DNA of 64,000 nt from Parabacteroides distasonis (GTDB taxonomy: Bacteria > Bacteroidota > Bacteroidia > Bacteroidales > Tannerellaceae). This document shows positions 57,431 to 64,000 of the stretch, piece after piece (position 1 is the stretch's first letter; every line of letters starts with the position of its first letter). The translations under genes and the position numbers were made by a program. Below the pieces are notes generated by a model. It saw only the letters and a list, made by a program, of their open reading frames with translations, searched no databases and had not been told where the DNA came from. The stretch lies in contig NZ_SRYM01000012.1 in the NCBI RefSeq assembly GCF_004793765.1, positions 1-64,000 of the forward strand, written 5' to 3'.

Positions 57431-59035
57431 TTATTTATTGGATTCAAAATTATACACTCCTTCCGCACAACGTTCCCCATCGATGGCGGCAGATACGATT
57501 CCTCCCGCATAACCGGCTCCCTCACCGCAAGGGAAAAGACCTTTTACCGTGACATGTTGATAAGTCTCCCGATCACGGAAGATACGGACCGGAGCAGATG
57601 TACGGGTCTCTACACCAATCATGGTTGCCTCGTTCGTCAAGAAGCCTCTAGAGACCTTACCGAAATAACGGAAACCTTCACGAAGGCGACTGGTCACGAA
57701 TTCCGGCATCCAAAAATGCAACGGAGAGGCCAGCAGACCCGGCGTATACGAGGAAACCGGTAAATCGAATGAGTTCTTCTTCCGCATGAAATCATCCATA
57801 CGCTGGGCGGGGGCCGTTTGCTTCATGCCTCCATTCAACCAACAGACCTCTTCCAGACGTTCCTGAAAGGCCATCAACGCTAATGGGGAATCCGCACCCA
57901 CCTTCTCGCCATTCCGAAGATAAAGCTCCTCCTGCCCTACCAGTTCGGAATAATCCTCCGGACGGATCTCTACCACCATCCCTGAGTTAGACCAGCGGGA
58001 ACCTCGGTTGGAAGGTGACATTCCATTCACTACAACCTGCTTAGGTCCGCTCGCCGCAGGAACCACGAAACCTCCCGGGCACATGCAGAAGGAATAGACG
58101 CCTCGATTATTCGCTTGCGTCACAAAGCTATACTCCGCCGCAGGAAGATATTTCCCACGACCTTCCTTCCGATGATACTGAATTTGGTCGATCAATTCCT
58201 GAGGGTGTTCCAGACGAACACCGACCGCAATACCCTTCGCCTCGATCAGTATCTGGCGTTCGTATAAATAGTTATAGACATCACGGGCGGAATGGCCAGT
58301 CGCCAAGATAACAGGCCCATAAAAATTCTTTCCCGTATTTGTCTCGATGCCAATCACCTCGTTCTTTTTCATGATAAAAGCATCCATACGGGTCTCAAAA
58401 TACACCTCACCTCCACATCGCTTGATTTGCTCCCGGATATTCTCGATCACATGCGGGAGCTTATCGGTTCCGATATGCGGATGGGCATCCGCCAAGATAG
58501 AGGAACTGGCCCCAAATTGGCAGAAGATATTCAATATCTTATCTACCGAGCCTCTTTTCTTGCTACGGGTATACAGCTTTCCATCAGAATAAGCACCGGC
58601 ACCACCCTCACCGAAACTATAATTTGACTCTCCGTCCACCTTATGCTCACGACTGATCAAGGCGATATCTTTCTTGCGTTCCCTCACGTTCTTACCTCGC
58701 TCAACGATGATAGGGCGCAAGCCTAGCTCTATCAAGCGCAAGGCAGCGAACAGACCTCCCGGACCGGCTCCTACGACGATTACAGTTTTCCCTGCCGAGA
58801 CATCTTTATACTCTATTGATTGATATTCCGGCTCGCTGGGCATCTCGTTCATAAAAACACGCAGTTTCACGTTGACAAATATCGTTCGCTGGCGTGCGTC
58901 TATCGAACGTTTCAATACACGTACGGCCCGGATATTTTTCGGTGCCTCACCTGTCTCACGGGCTACTACTTGCCTTAACGATTGCTCATTAACAGCTTCT
59001 TCCGGCAATATCCGGAGTTGTAATTCTTTTATCAT
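57431..59035 (-). CDS. FAD-dependent oxidoreductase (NAD(FAD)-utilising dehydrogenase)
   Basis: A 534-residue flavoprotein. The FAD-binding GAGPGGLFAALRLIELG is at residue ~90, followed by GEGGAGAYSDGKL and a C-terminal GEGAGYAGGIVSAAIDG. The N-terminal ~80 residues form an extra domain (RILPEEAVNEQ, QRTIFVNVKLRVF). Relatives belong to an uncharacterised dehydrogenase group annotated in most Bacteroidetes; substrate is not known. Confidence 0.88.
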   Translation of the reverse strand: MIKELQLRILPEEAVNEQSLRQVVARETGEAPKNIRAVRVLKRSIDARQRTIFVNVKLRVFMNEMPSEPEYQSIEYKDVSAGKTVIVVGAGPGGLFAALRLIELGLRPIIVERGKNVRERKKDIALISREHKVDGESNYSFGEGGAGAYSDGKLYTRSKKRGSVDKILNIFCQFGASSSILADAHPHIGTDKLPHVIENIREQIKRCGGEVYFETRMDAFIMKKNEVIGIETNTGKNFYGPVILATGHSARDVYNYLYERQILIEAKGIAVGVRLEHPQELIDQIQYHRKEGRGKYLPAAEYSFVTQANNRGVYSFCMCPGGFVVPAASGPKQVVVNGMSPSNRGSRWSNSGMVVEIRPEDYSELVGQEELYLRNGEKVGADSPLALMAFQERLEEVCWLNGGMKQTAPAQRMDDFMRKKNSFDLPVSSYTPGLLASPLHFWMPEFVTSRLREGFRYFGKVSRGFLTNEATMIGVETRTSAPVRIFRDRETYQHVTVKGLFPCGEGAGYAGGIVSAAIDGERCAEGVYNFESNK

Positions 59036-59048
59036 TGTTTATTATATA

Positions 59049-60419
59049 TTAACCGAATAGTTGCCGAAAGGCTTCCTCCACTTTCTTTACCTGTACGATT
59101 TGGATCTTGCTCTTCGCCGTATCGAAACCTTTTAGATTATTATGCGGAATGATAATCCGGGAGAAACCCAGCTTCTCCGCCTCCAAAATACGTTGCTCAA
59201 TACGGTTGACCGGACGGATCTCTCCGGACAAGCCTACCTCTCCGGCCATACAAATACCCGGCTCGATGCTGATATCCAAGCTAGAGGAAAGGATGGAACT
59301 GATTACCGCCAAATCGATAGCCGGATCATTCACTTTCAAACCTCCGGCGATATTCAGGAAAACATCTTTCTGGATCAACTTGAAACCCGCCCTTTTCTCC
59401 AATACCGCCAATAACATATTCATTCGGCGTAAATCGAATCCGGTGGCGCTACGTTGCGGCGTACCGTAAACCGCCGAGCTAACCAAGGCTTGCGTCTCGA
59501 TCAAGAAAGGACGTACCCCCTCGATAGCGGCGGCGATGGCGACACCGCTCAGTCCCTCATGATTCTGGGTTAATAATAACTCGGATGGATTGCTGACCTC
59601 ACGAAGCCCGTTCTGGCGCATCTCGTAAATCCCTAGTTCCGCCGTACTGCCGAAACGGTTCTTGATGCTCCGCAAGATACGATACATATAATGCTGATCG
59701 CCCTCAAACTGCAACACCGTATCCACGATATGCTCCAATACCTTCGGACCGGCGATACTGCCTTCCTTATTGATATGGCCGATCAATAAGACCGGGACAC
59801 CGCTTTCCTTGGCGTATTTCAAGATAGCGGCGCTACACTCGCGTACTTGGGAAACACTGCCGGGGGAAGATTCCACGACTTCCGTAAAGATAGTTTGTAT
59901 GGAATCTATGATCATCAAGTCCGGCTGGATATTGGCAGCTTGCGTAAAAATCTGTTCCAGATGTGTCTCGCATAGGATGAAACAGTTCGGATTATCATGC
60001 GACAATCGATCCGCTCGGAGTTTCAACTGGCGGCTACTCTCCTCACCCGAGACATATAGGGTTTTCAAGCCTGTCAAGCCCAACACAGTTTGCAAGACCA
60101 AAGTGGATTTACCGATTCCTGGCTCTCCACCAATCAAGACCAAAGAGCCCCTCACCAAGCCTCCGCCGAGTACCCTGTTTAATTCATCATCTTTTAAATC
60201 AATACGGGGCTCCTCTTCCGTCGTTATATCACGCAATAACACTGGACGAATCTTATTGCCCTCCATATTACCGGGAACCGGCCACTTCATGGCAGGCTCC
60301 TTTGTTACGATTTCCTCTACATAGGTGTTCCATTCCCCACAATTCGGGCATTTACCCAGCCATTTCGGGGAATCAGCACCACAATTAGAGCAGACATATA
60401 CCGTTTTTGTTTTCGCCAT
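59049..60419 (-). CDS. radA: DNA repair protein RadA
   Basis: A 456-residue RecA-like protein. The N-terminal zinc finger is CSNCGADSPKWLGKCPNCG (four Cys), Walker A GGEPGIGKSTLVL, the KNRFGST motif and the C-terminal Lon-like peptidase-dead domain (GLSGEIRPV). It promotes branch migration and processing of recombination intermediates. It follows the oxidoreductase direction and stands 13 nt from it. Confidence 0.95.
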   Translation of the reverse strand: MAKTKTVYVCSNCGADSPKWLGKCPNCGEWNTYVEEIVTKEPAMKWPVPGNMEGNKIRPVLLRDITTEEEPRIDLKDDELNRVLGGGLVRGSLVLIGGEPGIGKSTLVLQTVLGLTGLKTLYVSGEESSRQLKLRADRLSHDNPNCFILCETHLEQIFTQAANIQPDLMIIDSIQTIFTEVVESSPGSVSQVRECSAAILKYAKESGVPVLLIGHINKEGSIAGPKVLEHIVDTVLQFEGDQHYMYRILRSIKNRFGSTAELGIYEMRQNGLREVSNPSELLLTQNHEGLSGVAIAAAIEGVRPFLIETQALVSSAVYGTPQRSATGFDLRRMNMLLAVLEKRAGFKLIQKDVFLNIAGGLKVNDPAIDLAVISSILSSSLDISIEPGICMAGEVGLSGEIRPVNRIEQRILEAEKLGFSRIIIPHNNLKGFDTAKSKIQIVQVKKVEEAFRQLFG

Positions 60420-60452
60420 TCTATCCTGAATTTGGCGTAAAGATACAAAAAA

Positions 60453-61451
60453 CTACTTTTCCCCTACCACAACGATCTTCTTTCCGATACCGTAACCCTT
60501 CTTAATGTCCGGGCTCCCCTTCTCCTTATACAAGAATCCGCGGAACATACCACCACTGTTATAAGGCATGGCGATATTTCCTAGTTTATCCACGGCGATC
60601 AAGCCGCCGTTGCCGGCGTTCGTATTCAATTCCGTATGGATGATATAATCCGCCGCTTTCTCTACGCTTTCCTTAAGGTATTTATAGCGGGCACACACAT
60701 CGAACGCTACCGCATGACGGATAAAATACTCTCCATGCCCCGTACAGGAGACAGCGCAACTGTTATTATCCGCATACGTTCCCGCCCCGACCACGGGCGA
60801 ATCACCGATACGCCCCCAACGTTTCTTGAACATACCGCCGGTACTGGTCCCGGCCGTTAAGTTTCCTTGTTTATCCAGAACGACACAGCCTACCGTACCG
60901 TTCTTCTTACTTTCTTGCTTTAACTTCTCGATCCACTCCATCGTCTTGGGCGTAGCGAAATACATATTGTCTTCTACCATTTCCAAGCCTTGTTCCTTGG
61001 CGAACTCCTCAGCACCGGCTCCGCTCAGCATGACATGCGGAGATTTTGTCTTTACGGCATAGGCGGCATTGATCGGATGCTTCACGTGTTTTAGGCCAGC
61101 TACAGCGCCTGCGCTTAAATCCTTGCCTTCCATGATGGAAGCGTCCAACTCGAAAGTCCCCTCCGCCGTACAGGTAGCACCAATTCCGGCGTTAAACAAC
61201 GGATTTCCCTCGAAGTAATTAATGACGGCCATAACCGCCTCCGGTCCCTCGCCTCCCGCCGACAAAACTTTATCTCCAATCATTAAAGCGGAGTCCAATG
61301 CGGCGTAATATTGAGCCGACTTAACCGGATCTTCCTCCAATCCGGCCATCGCCCCCGCACCACCATGTACCACGATTACATACTCCCGATCTTGCGCAAA
61401 AGCAATGGATGACACCATCAAAGCCGTCAAGGCTATCATTTGTTTTAACAT
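60453..61451 (-). CDS. Isoaspartyl peptidase / type 2 asparaginase
   Basis: About 332 residues with a signal peptide (MLKQMIALTALMVSSIAFAQ). Ntn-hydrolase domain: HGGAGAM at the start of the mature protein, FNAGIGATCT, and the autoprocessing Thr in NGTVGCVVLD with GTSTGGMF. It cleaves beta-aspartyl dipeptides and asparagine in the periplasm. ATG 61469 is also in frame; 61451 leaves a better leader downstream of the -7 box (61482-61489). Confidence 0.92.
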   Translation of the reverse strand: MLKQMIALTALMVSSIAFAQDREYVIVVHGGAGAMAGLEEDPVKSAQYYAALDSALMIGDKVLSAGGEGPEAVMAVINYFEGNPLFNAGIGATCTAEGTFELDASIMEGKDLSAGAVAGLKHVKHPINAAYAVKTKSPHVMLSGAGAEEFAKEQGLEMVEDNMYFATPKTMEWIEKLKQESKKNGTVGCVVLDKQGNLTAGTSTGGMFKKRWGRIGDSPVVGAGTYADNNSCAVSCTGHGEYFIRHAVAFDVCARYKYLKESVEKAADYIIHTELNTNAGNGGLIAVDKLGNIAMPYNSGGMFRGFLYKEKGSPDIKKGYGIGKKIVVVGEK

Positions 61452-61481
61452 GCTATTATATTTAGTCATTTATACAATGTT

Positions 61482-61489
61482 CAAAAATA
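61482..61489 (-). promoter_or_regulatory. Promoter (-7 box) for isoaspartyl peptidase
   Basis: CAAAAATA gives minus-strand TATTTTTG, a perfect TAnnTTTG match. Confidence 0.45.
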
Positions 61490-61584
61490 GAACAAATATC
61501 TGAATTATCTTAGAGGCATAGGCTTATTTCCCGATTTTTATCCGTACATTTACCTCGAACGGTAATCTCTTAAATAATAACATT

Positions 61585-61719
61585 ATGGAAGAATACATCG
61601 ATTCTATCATAAGAGTGGGAAAGATATTGATCGGAAGCATAATGGTCGTGTTCGTACTCTGGTACATCGCAAAGGATATTGTCAAGGCTTATGGGAAAGA
61701 TTTGCATGAGCCGGATTAA
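61585..61719 (+). CDS. Small single-pass membrane protein (44 residues)
   Basis: ATG 61585 encodes MEEYIDSIIRVGK, a hydrophobic segment ILIGSIMVVFVLWYI and a charged tail KDIVKAYGKDLHEPD. A strong terminator stands 2 nt after the TAA, and TACATTTA near 61548 resembles a -7 box. The gene is divergent from the peptidase and convergent with GH92. The single membrane helix with acidic ends resembles small modulators of membrane complexes; function unknown. Confidence 0.65.
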   Translation: MEEYIDSIIRVGKILIGSIMVVFVLWYIAKDIVKAYGKDLHEPD

Positions 61720-61721
61720 AA

Positions 61722-61751
61722 AAGTGCCGTGGCGATATGACCACGGCACTT
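61722..61751. terminator. Bidirectional terminator
   Basis: AAGTGCCGTGG and CCACGGCACTT (11-bp perfect stem, 8-nt loop) with A-run on the left and TCTCTTC after, between the small membrane protein and the convergent GH92 gene. Confidence 0.8.
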
Positions 61752-61778
61752 CTCTTCATTATATCATAGAGAGCTGTT

Positions 61779-63998
61779 TCATTCGTTCGTATACCATACC
61801 GGTCCCGGCTGGCTGCCCATGACGAACTCCAATGTCGCCCCGCTCATGATTTGCTCGTGGGTGATATAACTCTTATCATAAGGTTGTCCGTTCAGCTTCA
61901 CGGATTGGATATAAATATTCTCCGCAGAGACCTCGGGAGCCAAAACCGTAAAGGTCTTGCCATTACCTACATGCATCTTCACTTCCGGGAACAACGGGAA
62001 GCCGATCTCATATTGGCCACTGATCGGATCAACCGGGTAGAATCCCATGGAGCTAAACACAAACCATGCGGACATCTGCCCACAGTCCTCATTACCACAA
62101 ATACCGTCCGGGGCATTCAGATACAAGTCATGTAATACCTGAGCCACGTATTTCTGGGTCTTCCAAGGCTGGCCGACCTTATTATATAAGTAGATCACAT
62201 GATGGCTCGGCTCATTTCCATGCGCATATTGACCAATCATGCCTGTACTAAAGATAGGCAATTCCTCATCCGATTTGGGGACATAGGTAAACATACTATC
62301 CAATTTCTCGGCGAAACGTTCCTTACTTCCTACCAATCCGATCAAACCGTCCAGATCTTGCGGCACGGACCAGAAATATTGCCAACCATTGCTCTCGCAA
62401 ATATCTTCCGTATAATCATCGGGGCTGAAATTAGCGGCAAAGTTTCCTTTCTCATCACGAGGCTGCATAAAGGAAGTAGCCGGATTGTACACATTATGAT
62501 AATTCTGTGAACGTTTAAAGAATTCGTCGGCGATCTCTTTCTTACCCATCTTCTCGGCCATCTTAGCGATGCAATAATCATCGTAGGCATACTCCAAGGT
62601 CTTCGATAAAGACCAGTTCTCCCATTTTTTCGGATCGCTATAAGCCGGTACGTAGCCCAACTTCTTATAATCGCCGATACCCCGATAGTCATCCCGGTTG
62701 GCTGTCGCTATACAAGCCTCCAGCGCTTTCTCGGCATTGAAATCACCGATACCTTTCAGATAAGCGTCTACGATAACGGGCACCGCATGATAACCGATCA
62801 TCATATTCGTTTCCCAGCCATAAAGGTTCCATAAAGGCAAAGCCCCGTTCTGCTCATAGAACTTCAAGAAACCCTTGATCATATCATTCGCCCGTTCCGG
62901 CTCCGTATACGTAAACAACGGATGGGAGGCACGGTAGGTATCCCATAAAGAGAAAGTAGAGTAATTCGTCCATCCGTCCGCTTTATGGATTTGCTGATCT
63001 GGGCCGTAATAAGAACCATCCACGTCGCTATAGATCGTCGGGGCGATCATGGAATGATACAAGGCCGTATAGAATTTCACCATATCGTCCGTATTCCGGC
63101 TCTTCACCTCAATCTTGGAAAGCTGTCGGTTCCAATTCGCGCTAGCCTGCGCTTGATAGTAATCGAAATCATCCTTCGGGACTTCCGCACGCAAATTCTT
63201 TCCCGCTCCCTCCATGCTGACACCAGAGATTCCGGTCGTGACAAGGATTTCCTCATCCTTCTTCGTATTGAAATCGAAACGGGCCACATAGGCCGTACCG
63301 ATCCAACCTTTTTCCTTGGTCACGATAGAAGTCGTATCCATATGACAAGCCACGAAAGGCTTAGAAAAACGGGTCTCGAAATAAACATGCTGCAAGGGAG
63401 ACCAGCCTTGGGATAGGCGGTATCCACGGATCGTCGTAGAGTCTACCACCTCGATCTTGGAATCCAAGGTAAAGTCCCAATTCATCGCCTTCTTCAAGTT
63501 CAAGAATACCGAAGCCTCGGCCTCCGGGAAGGTATACCGCTGGATACCGCAACGCTCGGTAGCCGTAAGTTCCACGTTAATGTTATAATCCTTCAGCAAT
63601 ACCCGGTAATATCCTGCGGAAGCCACCTCGTCATTATGCGAGAACGTGGAATAGATTCCTAACGGCGCCGGGGCCTCTTTATAAGGACGGGTCACGGGCA
63701 TAAAAGAGATATCGTATAAATCGCCGGCTCCCGTACCGGAAAGATGCGTATGGCTAAAGCCGGCGATTGTCGTATCCGGGTAAAAATACCCCGAGATGCG
63801 ATCCCAACCCGGCAAGCCGTTGTCCGGACTCAATTGTACCATACCAAAAGGGACTTGGGCTCCCGGGTAAGTATTGCCAGTAAAATCCGTACCGATCATG
63901 GGATTCACATACTGTGAATAATCCACCTCCTGTTTCTTTTCAGGCGTGCAGGCCACGAGTGCCAGCAAAGAGACCGCCAATATAGACATGTGCTTCAT
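61779..63998 (-). CDS. Glycoside hydrolase family 92 alpha-mannosidase, lipoprotein
   Basis: A 739-residue enzyme with lipoprotein signal (LLALVACTPEKK, Cys17). It is a calcium-dependent exo-alpha-mannosidase family: N-terminal beta-sandwich (GTDFTGNTYPGAQVPFG in pieces) and an (alpha/alpha)6 barrel with TNYSTFSLWDTYRASHPL, and the acid Glu in CGNEDCGQMSAW. It would release terminal mannose from N-glycans or mannan; manA at 25.5 kb can use the product after phosphorylation. The start codon lies 2 nt from the window edge and the gene appears complete. Confidence 0.95.
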   Translation of the reverse strand: MKHMSILAVSLLALVACTPEKKQEVDYSQYVNPMIGTDFTGNTYPGAQVPFGMVQLSPDNGLPGWDRISGYFYPDTTIAGFSHTHLSGTGAGDLYDISFMPVTRPYKEAPAPLGIYSTFSHNDEVASAGYYRVLLKDYNINVELTATERCGIQRYTFPEAEASVFLNLKKAMNWDFTLDSKIEVVDSTTIRGYRLSQGWSPLQHVYFETRFSKPFVACHMDTTSIVTKEKGWIGTAYVARFDFNTKKDEEILVTTGISGVSMEGAGKNLRAEVPKDDFDYYQAQASANWNRQLSKIEVKSRNTDDMVKFYTALYHSMIAPTIYSDVDGSYYGPDQQIHKADGWTNYSTFSLWDTYRASHPLFTYTEPERANDMIKGFLKFYEQNGALPLWNLYGWETNMMIGYHAVPVIVDAYLKGIGDFNAEKALEACIATANRDDYRGIGDYKKLGYVPAYSDPKKWENWSLSKTLEYAYDDYCIAKMAEKMGKKEIADEFFKRSQNYHNVYNPATSFMQPRDEKGNFAANFSPDDYTEDICESNGWQYFWSVPQDLDGLIGLVGSKERFAEKLDSMFTYVPKSDEELPIFSTGMIGQYAHGNEPSHHVIYLYNKVGQPWKTQKYVAQVLHDLYLNAPDGICGNEDCGQMSAWFVFSSMGFYPVDPISGQYEIGFPLFPEVKMHVGNGKTFTVLAPEVSAENIYIQSVKLNGQPYDKSYITHEQIMSGATLEFVMGSQPGPVWYTNE

Positions 63999-64000
63999 GT

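Noticed and set aside
1-64000. tRNA, rRNA or other standard RNA genes
   Set aside because: No cloverleaf or rRNA-like stretch was seen in any intergenic region; a covariance search would be needed to exclude small ncRNAs.

Overview
The window is chromosomal DNA of a Bacteroidales bacterium, most likely Parabacteroides (P. distasonis-like). The reasons are: the -7 box TAnnTTTG in front of many genes; Bacteroidetes-type enzymes (GH97, GH92, GH43, SusB-type signal peptides, DUF4494, DUF4469, an AspT/YidE-type transporter); lipoproteins; and a phase-variation style recombinase with an invertible promoter. The species call is inference from gene content. No rRNA, tRNA, CRISPR array, complete IS or prophage was seen.

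Left edge (1-1400): a ~230 bp invertible promoter segment bounded by 21-bp inverted repeats, each itself a palindrome (8-5-8). It is followed by a tyrosine recombinase whose last five codons and stop lie inside the right-hand repeat. The promoter now points at the 3' end of the recombinase gene, so a locus to the left of the window (possibly surface polysaccharide or surface protein) would be OFF. 1.4-6.6 kb: DUF4494, a YggS-type PLP protein, a DHOD-like protein, then a MarR regulator and a four-domain CoA-disulfide reductase/rhodanese/TusA/DsrE sulfur protein sharing a candidate operator. 6.7-14.2 kb: serS, an NlpC/P60 lipoprotein, GH97, a tandem SGNH esterase, CinA/PncC and tsaD. 14.2-21.1 kb: TamB-like envelope protein facing a dus-lipB-mtgA group. 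21.2-28.6 kb: acyl-CoA ligase, pyridoxal kinase, ketopantoate reductase, tag, then a glgB-manA pair. 28.7-39.0 kb: cation/proton antiporter, a nitroreductase with an internal deletion, sbcCD, a DUF4469 protein and malic enzyme.

39.1-47.3 kb: 2-hydroxyacid dehydrogenase, DUF456, wreckage of an RND efflux operon, an FKBP isomerase, a 730-bp region with a promoter, two tiny ORFs and a terminator, then a probable five-gene operon (tsaC, sugar transferase, ClC channel, fmt, DUF454). 47.4-51.1 kb: recJ-recQ, translationally adjacent. 51.2-64.0 kb: ThuA protein, ROK kinase, AspT-like transporter, cyclophilin, a hypothetical protein, GH43, FAD oxidoreductase, radA, isoaspartyl peptidase, a 44-residue membrane peptide and GH92. 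The glycosidases, ThuA protein, ROK kinase, mannose-6-phosphate isomerase and branching enzyme fit a glycan-degrading gut lifestyle; recJ, recQ, sbcCD and radA form a notable DNA-repair content.

The most unusual structure is a set of five intergenic clusters of ~23-nt repeats (near 8.6, 13.1, 35.7, 51.1 and 53.2 kb). Units follow one another without spacers and each cluster contains an inverted copy. The sequence is mostly locus-specific, but two clusters share one family. They resemble, as far as I recall, the 23-bp-repeat 'BrickBuilt' MITEs of the related genus Porphyromonas. Separately, three sites carry gene remnants from internal deletions (after GH97, the nitroreductase, the RND operon), suggesting ongoing loss.
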